Positions 1-6,867 of a stretch of DNA of 10,792 nt are shown here, in pieces; the stretch's first letter is position 1; each line of letters begins with the position of its first letter. The position numbers were made by a program, and so were the translations under genes. The stretch spans positions 1-10,792 of the forward strand of contig CAYQAJ010000176.1 of NCBI GenBank assembly GCA_964415245.1, in the 5' to 3' direction. The notes under the pieces were generated by a model. The model was given only the letters and a program-made list of their open reading frames with translations. It was not told the DNA's origin and did not search any database. The stretch is from CAYQAJ01 sp964415245. Its GTDB lineage: Bacteria > Planctomycetota > Planctomycetia > Pirellulales > Pirellulaceae.

Positions 1-723
1 AATCTCGTGCCCCAAGACGCGGGCGCGGCCGCCCGTGGTCACAATGTCCGACCCGACCGGCGGCAACTCCCTTTGCAGCTCCTCATACGTTTCGTATTCG
101 TACCGCAGGCAGCACTTCAATCGGCCGCAGCGCCCCGAGATTTTCGTCGGGTCGAGCGTCGACTTTTGCAGCTTTGCCATCCGCATCGACACGGGAGGCA
201 TTTCGCTCAGGTGCGTGTTGCAGCACACCGGCTTGCCACAGTCGCCGTAATCGGCCAGCAGCTTGGCCTCGTCCCGCACGCCGATCTGCCGCATCTCGAT
301 CCGCGTCTGAAAGTCGGAGGCCAGTCGCTTGATCAACTCGCGAAAATCTACCCGCTGTTCGGCCAGGTAATACACCACCACCCGCTCGCCGCCGAACACG
401 TGCTCGACGTCGACCAGCTCCATGGGAAGCTGTAACTCTTCGATCGCGTCGCGGGTGCTCTCGTACTCCTTCCGCTCGATGGACCGAATGTGCAGTGCCT
501 CGTTGTCGTCCTGAGGTGTCATGTGACGAAGAATCTGGCCTGTGGGCGGATCCTGCAAATGCTGCACGGCCTCGTCGGTCGCCTCGCACAGCACCTCGCC
601 CACCTCCAGGCCGCGCGGCGTGCGAGCGATGACGCGCGTGCCACGCTGGTAATCGTCGCCGTTGCGCGGCGAAAGCACGCCCAGCACTCGCATTACCCCG
701 AAGCGGACTACGTACCTGGCCAT
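1..723 (-). CDS. ricT: PSP1-domain protein, RicT-like (3' end beyond the window)
   Basis: Translating the complement from the ATG at 721-723 gives 241 open codons up to base 1 with no stop, so the C-terminus lies outside the window. The first codons read MARYVVRFGVMRVLGV. The PSP1 core, about residues 100-215, includes the stretch TRIEMRQIGVRDEAK (140-154). Two cysteine clusters of the form C-x4-CC follow: C162, C167, C168 and C199, C204, C205, the second within GRCGRLKCCLRYE. This is the pattern of Bacillus RicT (YaaT), a cytoplasmic protein that forms an iron-sulfur complex with RicA and RicF and acts with RNase Y in mRNA maturation. Neither partner is visible here, so that role is inferred from the family. 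In-frame TGA at 730-732 limits the start to this ATG or the TTG at 727-729. No clear Shine-Dalgarno precedes it. The family call is firm. Confidence 0.9.
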   Translation of the reverse strand, partial: MARYVVRFGVMRVLGVLSPRNGDDYQRGTRVIARTPRGLEVGEVLCEATDEAVQHLQDPPTGQILRHMTPQDDNEALHIRSIERKEYESTRDAIEELQLPMELVDVEHVFGGERVVVYYLAEQRVDFRELIKRLASDFQTRIEMRQIGVRDEAKLLADYGDCGKPVCCNTHLSEMPPVSMRMAKLQKSTLDPTKISGRCGRLKCCLRYEYETYEELQRELPPVGSDIVTTGGRARVLGHEI

Positions 724-903
724 AAGCAATCAGGAGACGGAGAACGATGAATTGCCCCACGACGTGGCGATGACGAACGACAATCGTCCGAGATTCACCG
801 ACATGGGAGCACAGGGAAGCGCCGCGGCGGCGCGTAGCGTTGCCCACTCGATCCGAGGGCCGCGCGACGGGAATCGCCCCGGGAATAAACGAGGTATGGG
901 ACG

Positions 904-930
904 AGTATAAACCACGAGCTCGGCAGTCGA
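904..930 (-). promoter_or_regulatory. candidate promoter for the ricT-like gene
   Basis: On the minus strand TATACT (complement of 904-909) lies 15 bases after TCGACT (complement of 925-930). The -10 is good, but the -35 is weak and the spacer short. It lies in the 291-base gap between the WD40 gene and the ricT-like gene and would give a leader of roughly 175 bases. I see no convincing gene in this gap. A 61-codon minus-strand frame at 730-915 was considered and rejected. Confidence 0.3.
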
Positions 931-1014
931 AAGGCCGGACGTAACGCGGTGAATGGTACCGGAAGAAGTGGTCGGCGAGGCGGCGAAATGCCACTTCGGC
1001 GGCGATTGCCGAGA

Positions 1015-2076
1015 CTACTCGTCGGCTTTCCCCTCTTCTCCCTCTTTGGCCGGCTTGGGGAACAGCTCTTGTCGGTCGGCCACCTTCCACACCTTGATGG
1101 AGTCTTTGTGGCTGCCGGTCGCCAGCAGGCTGCCGTCGGGCGAAAAGGCCACGCACCAAACGCTGCTATCGTACCCACCCAGCGTGGCAGCCTCGCTGTG
1201 ATCGGCCACGTTCCATAGCTTTACGCTGCGGTCGTGCGAGGCGCTAGCCAGCGTCTGGCCGTCGGGCGAAAAGGCAACGCTGGTAACCCAATCCTTGTGT
1301 CCTTCGAGCGTTCCCTGCGCTTCGCCGGCGGCGTTCCACAGCCGCACGGTGCGGTCGGCGCCACAGGTCGCCAGCATTTGGCCGTCGTGTGAAAAGGCGA
1401 CGCACCACACGGCGTCCTCATGCCCTTCGAGCTTGGCGGCCTGTTCGCCGCCCGGCAGATTCCACAGCGCGGCGAGCTTGTCGGTCCCGCCGGTGGCCAG
1501 CTTCGTGCCGTCGGGCGAGAAGGCGACGGAGAACACCGCGCCTTCGTGTGCCTTGATGGTGATGACTTCCTTCGTTCCCTCGGTTTCCCAAACGACTAAG
1601 TTCCCATCTTCGCCCGCCGTGGCGAATCGGCTGCCATCGGCCGAGAAGGCAACGCTGCGAACCCACCCCTTGTGCTTTTCCAGCGTGGCGCGCGGCTTGC
1701 GTTCGGCAATGTCCCACAAGATGACCTTGCCGTCGTAGCCGCTCGTAAGCAGCGAATTGCCGTCGGGGGAGTATGCCACCGACCACACGTTGGTGGGATG
1801 ACCTTCCAGCGCCGCCACCTGGTTGCCGCTGGATACCTCCCACAGCAGCACGTCGCCCGGTCGGTATTGCAGGCTTTCGCCGCCGGCCGTGGCAAGAATC
1901 GCGCCGTCGGGAGAAAAGGCGAGCGAGGTAACCCAGCGAGTGTGACCGGCGATGGTGGGCGCGTCCTGGCCCGATGCCCGCTCTGCCACGATTGCCGGCA
2001 GCGCCCCAAAGGCGACTGCGGTGATCAGAATGTAGTTCCAGGCAAAACGAGGGACATTCAACCGGCTGCCGGACAT
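1015..2076 (-). CDS. exported seven-bladed WD40 beta-propeller protein
   Basis: A 353-residue protein. The N-terminus has Arg5 and Arg10, a hydrophobic stretch at about 12-31 and a plausible signal-peptidase site near ASG-QD (36/37), so it is probably exported. Residues 44 to about 335 hold seven WD40 repeats, enough for one closed propeller. Most are 42 residues long, start with GH (or KH, AH, GY), carry a V-x-S/C-V-A-F-S-x-D-G core and end in a strand such as VKLWNV or VRLWNA. Blade 1 has about six extra residues (near ESLQYRPGD). The tail after the last blade is short and charged (AKEGEEGKADE). No kinase, caspase or sigma-factor domain is attached. WD40 propellers are protein-interaction platforms, and the partner cannot be read from sequence. 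The start is supported by a strong Shine-Dalgarno at 2081-2088 and a TATAAT box upstream. Confidence 0.9.
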   Translation of the reverse strand: MSGSRLNVPRFAWNYILITAVAFGALPAIVAERASGQDAPTIAGHTRWVTSLAFSPDGAILATAGGESLQYRPGDVLLWEVSSGNQVAALEGHPTNVWSVAYSPDGNSLLTSGYDGKVILWDIAERKPRATLEKHKGWVRSVAFSADGSRFATAGEDGNLVVWETEGTKEVITIKAHEGAVFSVAFSPDGTKLATGGTDKLAALWNLPGGEQAAKLEGHEDAVWCVAFSHDGQMLATCGADRTVRLWNAAGEAQGTLEGHKDWVTSVAFSPDGQTLASASHDRSVKLWNVADHSEAATLGGYDSSVWCVAFSPDGSLLATGSHKDSIKVWKVADRQELFPKPAKEGEEGKADE

Positions 2077-2080
2077 GGAT

Positions 2081-2088
2081 TCCTCCTT
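2081..2088 (-). promoter_or_regulatory. strong Shine-Dalgarno of the WD40 gene
   Basis: The complement reads AAGGAGGA, four bases before the ATG at 2074-2076. It is the best ribosome binding site in the window and fixes the WD40 start. Confidence 0.75.
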
Positions 2089-2127
2089 CGCGTCTGCAAC
2101 GGAAAGGCAATCTCAGTGATCGCCGCT

Positions 2128-2158
2128 ATTATAACACGCCATCTCACGCGATTCTCAA
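2128..2158 (-). promoter_or_regulatory. candidate promoter of the WD40 gene
   Basis: On the minus strand a perfect TATAAT (complement of 2128-2133) lies about 50 bases before the WD40 start codon. The base T at 2133 that begins it is the last base of a 24-bp tandem unit. Upstream, TTGAGA (complement of 2153-2158) lies at a 19-base spacing, or GAGAAT (2151-2156) at 17 bases. Both come from the repeat. The -10 is convincing; the -35 is uncertain. Confidence 0.5.
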
Positions 2159-2204
2159 CACGACGACTCTCGTGATTCTCAACACGCCATCTCACGCGAT
2201 TCTC
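2133..2204. repeat. three tandem 24-bp repeat units
   Basis: The units lie head to tail at 2133-2156, 2157-2180 and 2181-2204. Units 1 and 3 are identical over all 24 bases. The middle unit differs at five positions, all in its centre, while both flanks (AACACG and ATTCTC) are kept. There are no spacers. The array directly abuts the WD40 promoter -10 box and ends 12 bases before the first arm of the palindromic element. Confidence 0.85.
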
Positions 2205-2216
2205 GCTTGCCGGCCG

Positions 2217-2376
2217 TAAGCCCACGGATTGCCATCCGTGGGTTGCCTTTCCGTGGGTTGGCGCCACCGCGACGCTCTGCAAGGTCCCGCTCGGCAAGCG
2301 GGACCCACCGCGCTGACGCCCACCGCGATGGAGCCGCCGGTCGGACACACCCCACGGATGGCAATCCGTGGGCTTA
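2217..2376. repeat. composite palindromic repeat element, MITE- or REP-like
   Basis: The two ends, 2217-2242 and 2351-2376, are exact inverted copies of a 26-base segment (TAAG-C... against ...G-CTTA). Each end is itself a hairpin with arms CCCACGGAT and ATCCGTGGG around a four-base loop (TGCC at 2230-2233, GGCA at 2360-2363). A third hairpin in the interior has arms GGTCCCGCT (2283-2291) and AGCGGGACC (2297-2305). The interior also has a short direct repeat, TCCGTGGGTTG, at 2235-2245 and 2250-2260. No transposase or open frame belongs to it. It fills most of the gap between the DUF1614 gene and the WD40 promoter. It may act as a transcript-end structure or be a non-autonomous mobile element; either is inference. 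Confidence 0.75.
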
Positions 2377-2418
2377 GGTAATTGTTCCGCCACTCGTACG
2401 GTACAGCCGTGGCCACCC

Positions 2419-3141
2419 CTACGCCAGAAACGCCGCCAACATGCCCGAGAGCACAATACCGTCGAACGTGCCGGCTCCGCCAATCGAGATCAAGCCGGCC
2501 GTAAAGCGGCGAAAGTGATGCAGGTGCAGCAGATCGGCCCCCACCAACGGTCCCACGACTCCGGCAACAAAGGCCACCGCCGGCCGCAGCTCCCGCAGTT
2601 CGCTCGGCATCAATAGCCAGGCGATGCCCAGCGCGACGGCGGGCGACGTAAATGCCGGCAGCGCGATCCCCACGCCTGGAATCGGCCGCGCCACAAAGTA
2701 GCACACCGCCACGTTCACCCCCACCGCGATGGCCAGCACCATGGGCACGGGCTGCGGTGCGGCGATTGCCAGCGACAGCTCGTAAACGGCCACGATGAGC
2801 GGCACCAGACACCCGCCCACGTTCACGGCGAGAATGGTTTGCGTGCGCGTGCGCCGCACCAAGGGCACCCAGCCCATCACGCTGTAGATGAATCCCCCCG
2901 GCACAACTTGATTCTCGTCGCGCTCCCAGCGGTACAGAGGTACGTTGACCAGTCCGCCCAGGAGAATCCCCATCACTACCAACACGGCCGCCGGCGCGCT
3001 CAAGTGCAGCTTCGCCAGCGTGATCGTAACGGCGTCGACAATGAACATCGGCATCACGCACAGCAGCATCAACACCAGCAGCATCAGCAGGCAGCCGAGC
3101 TCCGGCCGGTACGGGTACTGGGCGTAATTGCGACCGTTCAT
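2419..3141 (-). CDS. DUF1614 family integral membrane protein
   Basis: A 240-residue, very hydrophobic protein with about six or seven membrane segments. It begins MNGRNYAQYPYRPELG and has a first helix rich in Leu and Met. A polar loop with RWERDENQVVPGGF lies near residues 71-84, and the C-terminus carries the glycine-rich signature GGAGTFDGIVLSG, which I associate with DUF1614, a family of unknown function found in bacteria and archaea. The open frame extends 33 codons further upstream, but the ATG at 3139-3141 overlaps the TGA of the preceding gene (3138-3140) as ATGA. That overlap is the usual sign of coupled re-initiation, and the upstream extension would run entirely over the neighbour's coding sequence. 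I therefore take the shorter form. No catalytic motif is evident. Transport, or handling of a membrane-bound substrate, is possible but unsupported. Confidence 0.85.
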   Translation of the reverse strand: MNGRNYAQYPYRPELGCLLMLLVLMLLCVMPMFIVDAVTITLAKLHLSAPAAVLVVMGILLGGLVNVPLYRWERDENQVVPGGFIYSVMGWVPLVRRTRTQTILAVNVGGCLVPLIVAVYELSLAIAAPQPVPMVLAIAVGVNVAVCYFVARPIPGVGIALPAFTSPAVALGIAWLLMPSELRELRPAVAFVAGVVGPLVGADLLHLHHFRRFTAGLISIGGAGTFDGIVLSGMLAAFLA

Positions 3142-3878
3142 GGCGTGCCGCCCGATTCGGACGATGCGAAACTCACAATCCACGCCTGGGGCACATGCCG
3201 CCGGACGATGTACCGAGCCAGGTTGAACCAATTGCCGCACTGATCGAGCACGGCGCTGTCGGCCGAGGCGACTGGGTGGGCCGCCTCGATCAATCGACGG
3301 TCGGGATTGGCGTCAAGCTCGACCTGCCAGTTCCAATTGTTTTCGGCCGCAATTTGCAATGCGAGCGATTTGAGTCGCCCGCTGTTGGACACGGGGCTGT
3401 CGAAGTACCAGCGGCAACAGGCAACGTCCAATTCGGCGAGCGACTCCCCGGCAAGCTGCAGCGCCGTAGCCGTCTCGGCCACCCGGCGGTAGGTGCCGTG
3501 CATGCTGGCCAGATCGCGATAGCAACCGTCGCGCCCCACGAGCACGATGCCCCCACCGAGTGCGGCCTCGACCGTTACCAACACGTTGAAACCATCCACG
3601 AGCAGAGTCCGCCCGCACAGTTGCTCGCACCGAAGCTCCCGGCGCCTGCGGTCGTGCGACTGGGCATCGGAGCCCGTCGCCCGGGCTAGAGCCACGCGCT
3701 GCCGCTTATTCAATTCGTACCGATCGCCGACCAGCTTGAGCGACGAGCCCGGCGCGTAGCCGTGATCGAGTAGCCAGGCGTAGTCGCCGGCCGCCTGCCG
3801 CAGCAGCGGCATCGCCTCGGCACCAAACCAGCGCGTGTCGTCCGAGTGGGCTCCGCGATGTGTTCTGGAATCCGGCAC
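3138..3878 (-). CDS. DUF434 / DUF5616 domain protein
   Basis: A cytoplasmic-looking protein of about 246 residues, with no signal peptide or membrane segment. The N-terminal part, from RTHRGAHSDDTRWF through DYAWLLDHGY and LKLVGDRYELNKRQR, matches the DUF434 pattern. The C-terminal half, with LLVDGFNVLVTVEAAL, GRDGCYRDLASMHGTYR and the segment SPVSNSGRLKSL, matches DUF5616. The acidic residue in VDGFN and the later conserved Asp and Glu residues recall PIN-like nucleases, but that is only a suggestion. The frame is open to an ATG at 3962. I prefer the GTG at 3876-3878 because family similarity begins just after it and a TATAAT box (3946-3951) lies inside the longer version. The gene ends in an ATGA overlap with the DUF1614 gene. 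The function is unknown. Confidence 0.8.
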   Translation of the reverse strand: MPDSRTHRGAHSDDTRWFGAEAMPLLRQAAGDYAWLLDHGYAPGSSLKLVGDRYELNKRQRVALARATGSDAQSHDRRRRELRCEQLCGRTLLVDGFNVLVTVEAALGGGIVLVGRDGCYRDLASMHGTYRRVAETATALQLAGESLAELDVACCRWYFDSPVSNSGRLKSLALQIAAENNWNWQVELDANPDRRLIEAAHPVASADSAVLDQCGNWFNLARYIVRRHVPQAWIVSFASSESGGTP

Positions 3879-3945
3879 AAGAGGAAACCTGTCGCATACG
3901 ACAAGGTCGCGGCCGCGCGGGAACGGCGCCCCGGCCAGTGAGCGC

Positions 3946-3951
3946 ATTATA
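3946..3951 (-). promoter_or_regulatory. candidate -10 box of the DUF434-DUF1614 operon
   Basis: The complement reads TATAAT in a very GC-rich setting. No good -35 sits at 16-18 bases; TTGACT (complement of 3962-3967) is present but only 10 bases away. A transcript from here would start near 3939 and give a leader of about 60 bases before the GTG start at 3878. Confidence 0.35.
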
Positions 3952-3996
3952 GCGCGCCGCAAGTCAACCGAGTATCAGCACGCGACGGCCGACCGC

Positions 3997-4026
3997 TTGA
4001 TTGCCGGCACCTCATGCAAGTAGGAT
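3997..4026 (+). promoter_or_regulatory. candidate promoter of the malic enzyme-tct operon
   Basis: TTGATT (3997-4002) and TAGGAT (4021-4026) are 18 bases apart, each matching four of six consensus bases. This would give a leader of about 57 bases to the GTG start at 4090. The region is shared with the divergent DUF434 operon. A perfect TTGACA at 4047-4052 has no matching -10. Confidence 0.3.
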
Positions 4027-4089
4027 CGTGGCACGCACCGCACTTGTTGACAATCCGCCGGATTGATCCGCCGCTTCTGGGACCTCACC

Positions 4090-5268
4090 GTGACCGATTT
4101 CTACGAGCGCAGCCTGATCCTTCACGAGCAGCTTCGCGGCAAGCTCGGCATTTATAGCAAGGTGCCCGTTAAGAATCACGACGATCTGGCGGTGGCGTAT
4201 ACGCCGGGCGTGGCACGTCCCTGCGAGGTGATTGCCGCCGACCAGGCGCGAGCCCGCGACCTGACCATCAAGCACAATTCGGTCGCGGTGATCAGCGACG
4301 GATCTTCCGTGCTGGGCCTGGGCAACATTGGCCCTTACGCGGCCATTCCCGTCATGGAAGGCAAGGCGATTCTGTTTCGCGAATTCGCCGGCATCGACGC
4401 CTGGCCGATCTGTCTCGACACGCAAAAGGTCGATGAGATCGTCGACACGGTGCGCCGCATCGCGCCTGTGTTTGGCGGTGTCAATCTCGAGGACATCGCG
4501 GCGCCACGGTGCTTCGAGGTCGAACAGCGGCTGCAAGACCTCGGCATCCCCGTCATGCACGACGATCAGCACGGCACCGCCATCGTGCTGTTGGCCGCGC
4601 TGTTGAACGCCGCCCAGGCCATCGGACGCCGCCTCACCGACATGAAGGTGGTCGTCAACGGCGCGGGAGCGGCCGGCACTGCCATCGCCCGTTTGCTCCG
4701 CTGCGTGGGACACGAGACGCACATGTGTGTGCCGGTCGCCGACATCGTCGTGTGCGATTCGCGGGGCGCTATCCACGGCGGCCGAACCGACATGGCCCCC
4801 TACAAGCGCGACCTGTTACCCCACACCAACCGAGGCGACCGCAAGGGCACGTTGCAAGAAATCCTCGTCGGGGCCGACGTCTTTATCGGCGTCAGCAAGG
4901 GAAACATTCTTGCAGCCGAAGACGTGCGGCGGATGGCCGACGGGGCGATCGTGCTGGCGATGGCCAACCCCGTGCCCGAGATCATGCCCCACGAGGCGAA
5001 AGCGGCCGGCGCCGCCGTGGTCGGCACCGGGCGGAGCGATTTTCCCAACCAGGTGAACAACGTGCTGGCATTCCCGGGCGTGTTCCGCGGGGCGCTCGAT
5101 TGCGGGGCGACGCGAATCGACGAACCGATGAAGATCGCGGCCGCTCATGCGCTGGCGGCGTGCGTGGCCAGCGTCGACGCGGAACACATCCTGCCCGATC
5201 CGCTCGACCGCACGGTCGCACCGCAGGTGGCCGCGGCGGTGGCGCAGGCCTGGCAGCCGCACGCTTGA
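4090..5268 (+). CDS. malic enzyme, short bacterial form (malate to pyruvate and CO2)
   Basis: About 392 residues, the length of short bacterial malic enzymes. These cytoplasmic enzymes decarboxylate L-malate oxidatively to pyruvate and reduce NAD(P). Visible family motifs are the Tyr motif AYTPGVA (Tyr37), Lys92 in MEGKAILFREFAGIDAWP, the metal-binding Glu134-Asp135 in VNLEDIAAPRCFE, Asp158-Asp159 in HDDQHGTA, and the nucleotide-binding GAGAAG (191-196). Late motifs include MANPVPEI and GRSDFPNQVNNVLAFPGVFRGALD. The Asp in VVCDS at the end of the second Rossmann strand would favour NAD, but the preference is not certain. The frame opens at TTG 4063. I chose GTG 4090 because homologues typically begin (M)TDFYERSL; a weak GGGA lies 7 bases upstream. 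The segment CVGHETHMCVPVAD after the Rossmann glycines seems several residues longer than usual. tctC follows after 30 bases. Confidence 0.93.
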   Translation: MTDFYERSLILHEQLRGKLGIYSKVPVKNHDDLAVAYTPGVARPCEVIAADQARARDLTIKHNSVAVISDGSSVLGLGNIGPYAAIPVMEGKAILFREFAGIDAWPICLDTQKVDEIVDTVRRIAPVFGGVNLEDIAAPRCFEVEQRLQDLGIPVMHDDQHGTAIVLLAALLNAAQAIGRRLTDMKVVVNGAGAAGTAIARLLRCVGHETHMCVPVADIVVCDSRGAIHGGRTDMAPYKRDLLPHTNRGDRKGTLQEILVGADVFIGVSKGNILAAEDVRRMADGAIVLAMANPVPEIMPHEAKAAGAAVVGTGRSDFPNQVNNVLAFPGVFRGALDCGATRIDEPMKIAAAHALAACVASVDAEHILPDPLDRTVAPQVAAAVAQAWQPHA

Positions 5269-5298
5269 CGCGCCGTGCGACGACCGGGATACCCGTCG

Positions 5299-6288
5299 AT
5301 GAATCAGACACTTCGACCGATCGCAGCACTTGTCCCTCTTGCCGTCTTTCTCTTTGCACTTGCAAACGCCGGCTGCAGCGGCCAGCCGCGCCCCTATCCA
5401 CACAAAACGGTGACGGTCATCTGCCCCTGGGCACCGGGCGGAGGCACCGATCGCGTGTCGCGCTTCTGGGCCGACGCACTCGAAAGCGATTTCGGCGTCC
5501 CCTTCGTCGTGGTCAATAAGACTGGGGGCAGCGGCGTCGTGGGCCACTCGGCCGGTGCCACGGCTACGCCCGACGGCTACACGATCACCATGATCACCGC
5601 CGAGCTCAATACCATGCACCAACTCGGAATCACGAAGCTCACGCGCGAGGACTTCCGCCCCATCATTCAGGTGAACGCCGATGCCGCCGCGCTCATCGTC
5701 CGCGACGACGCCCCCTGGCAGACGCTCGGCGAGTTCTTGGACGACGTTCGCCAGCGACCCGGCGAGCTCACCATGTCCGGCACCGCCACCGGAGGCACGT
5801 GGGACTTGGCGCGGGTCGGGCTACTGCGGGCTGCCGGGCTCGCGGCCGATTCGATCGTGTGGGTGCCCGACATGGGAGCGGCACCGTCGCTGGTGCAACT
5901 GCTGGGCGGGCACATCGACGCCGTTTGCTGTAGCGTTCCCGAAGCGGCGCCGCAGATCGCCGGCGGGCAGCTTCGCACGCTGGCCGTGATGTCCGACGAA
6001 CGGCTGGCTGCGTTTCCCGACGTTCCCACGTGCAAGGAACAGAGCGTCGACTGGTCGGCCGTGGGATGGCGCGGTCTGGCCGTGCCGCGCGATACGCCCG
6101 ATGAAGCGGTTGCGCTGTTATACAAGAAGTGTCGTGCGATCGCCGACTCCGATGCGTATCGCGAGTTCATGGACAAGAACGGCTTCGCCGTCACGATTCG
6201 CGGTCCCGAAGAGTTCGCCGCCTTTCTCGAAGAGCAGGACGCCCATTGGAAGCCCGTCGTCGAAGCGTCGGGCCGCGCGCAGCCATGA
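5299..6288 (+). CDS. tctC: tripartite tricarboxylate transporter substrate-binding lipoprotein (TctC/Bug family)
   Basis: 329 residues, the usual size for the family. A hydrophobic signal sequence (about 5-22) ends in LANAGC with Cys26, so it is probably a lipoprotein, although Asn at -3 of the lipobox is atypical. The mature part starts with the family pattern YPHKTVTVICPWAPGGGTDRV, followed by NKTGGSGVVGHSAGATATPDGYT. A later segment, AAPSLVQLLGGHIDAVCCSVPEA, matches the second ligand-contact region of Bug proteins. It would bind a carboxylate in the periplasm and deliver it to TctA/TctB. The frame is open from GTG 5275. I chose ATG 5299 because it places the signal peptide normally, with GGGA about 9 bases upstream. 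The gene ends in an ATGA overlap with tctB. Ligand identity cannot be read from sequence; malic enzyme upstream suggests a C4 acid. Confidence 0.92.
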   Translation: MNQTLRPIAALVPLAVFLFALANAGCSGQPRPYPHKTVTVICPWAPGGGTDRVSRFWADALESDFGVPFVVVNKTGGSGVVGHSAGATATPDGYTITMITAELNTMHQLGITKLTREDFRPIIQVNADAAALIVRDDAPWQTLGEFLDDVRQRPGELTMSGTATGGTWDLARVGLLRAAGLAADSIVWVPDMGAAPSLVQLLGGHIDAVCCSVPEAAPQIAGGQLRTLAVMSDERLAAFPDVPTCKEQSVDWSAVGWRGLAVPRDTPDEAVALLYKKCRAIADSDAYREFMDKNGFAVTIRGPEEFAAFLEEQDAHWKPVVEASGRAQP

Positions 6289-6800
6289 ACCACAGCAAAC
6301 ACGGCGGCAGCGCGGCGCTGGGCATCTTCCTGCTCGTCGTGGCGGTGTTCTTTCTCGTCTTCGCCGCAGGCATCGCCCACCCCATGTCGGCCGGACAGGG
6401 TGGCATCGGACCACGCACGTTTCCCATTGTGCTTGCGCTGTTGCTTGGATCGGGCGGAGTGGTCGAGCTCACACGCAGCATCATCGCCCGCCGGCGCGAT
6501 GCCGGATCCCAATCGATTCAACTGCCGGACACCGGGGCGGCTCAGTCGACAATCAGCGATCACCCCGGGATGCGCCTATTGACAACGCTCGGACTGATCG
6601 TTGCCTATGTTGCCGCCGTGCCACTCTTGGGTTTCTCGCTCAGCTCGGCTGCCTTCGCGACCTTGCTCTCCATGCGGCTCGGCATGCGATGGCACATCGC
6701 GCTGGTGGCGGCCCTCGTGACAACCGTGGCGATCAAGTTGCTATTCACTGGATTGTTCCGAGTGCAATTGCCCGAAGGAGTCTTTGGATTGCCGTGGTAA
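6285..6800 (+). CDS. tctB: tripartite tricarboxylate transporter small membrane subunit TctB
   Basis: 171 residues with four likely membrane helices, at about 10-31, 45-62, 97-130 (a long hydrophobic stretch with a Pro-Leu-Leu-Gly break) and 137-155. Together with GIGPRTFP (41-47) after the first helix, this is the layout of TctB, the small membrane partner that works with TctA. The ATG at 6285-6287 overlaps the tctC TGA as ATGA, which fixes the start; the open frame runs further upstream, but that part is inside tctC. The C-terminus, LPEGVFGLPW, is typical in form for the family. Sequence conservation in TctB is low, so the call rests on topology and on its position between tctC and tctA. 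Confidence 0.88.
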   Translation: MNHSKHGGSAALGIFLLVVAVFFLVFAAGIAHPMSAGQGGIGPRTFPIVLALLLGSGGVVELTRSIIARRRDAGSQSIQLPDTGAAQSTISDHPGMRLLTTLGLIVAYVAAVPLLGFSLSSAAFATLLSMRLGMRWHIALVAALVTTVAIKLLFTGLFRVQLPEGVFGLPW

Positions 6801-6867
6801 CGCCGAACGAAACGACCGTCGCGCACACTTTGCACTTTTTTCGCTGTCGCTTTCCGGAACCGCCGCC

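Noticed and set aside
730..915. A 61-codon minus-strand frame just upstream of the ricT-like gene
   Set aside because: No recognisable motif and no Shine-Dalgarno. The candidate promoter overlaps its start, and the composition looks like non-coding GC-rich DNA.
83..1159. A 358-codon minus-strand frame across the ricT-like gene and the end of the WD40 gene
   Set aside because: Its product is low-complexity and Arg/Gly/Ala-rich. It overlaps two genes with clear family matches in other frames.
2133..2204. Possible short CRISPR array
   Set aside because: The 24-bp units are directly adjacent with no spacers, and no cas gene is present.
2192..3061. A long minus-strand frame over the DUF1614 gene and the repeat element
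   Set aside because: Arg/Gly/Ala-rich out-of-frame shadow; it also reads through the palindromic element.
4047..4052. Perfect TTGACA as the -35 of the malic enzyme promoter
   Set aside because: No -10-like sequence occurs at 16-18 bases downstream, and the position would put the start site at or beyond the start codon.
4012..4776. A 254-codon minus-strand frame opposite the malic enzyme
   Set aside because: Typical antisense shadow in high-GC coding DNA. The malic enzyme motifs on the plus strand are decisive.
4509..5519. A 336-codon plus-strand frame spanning malic enzyme and tctC
   Set aside because: Arg-rich, low-complexity shadow in the wrong phase for both recognised genes.
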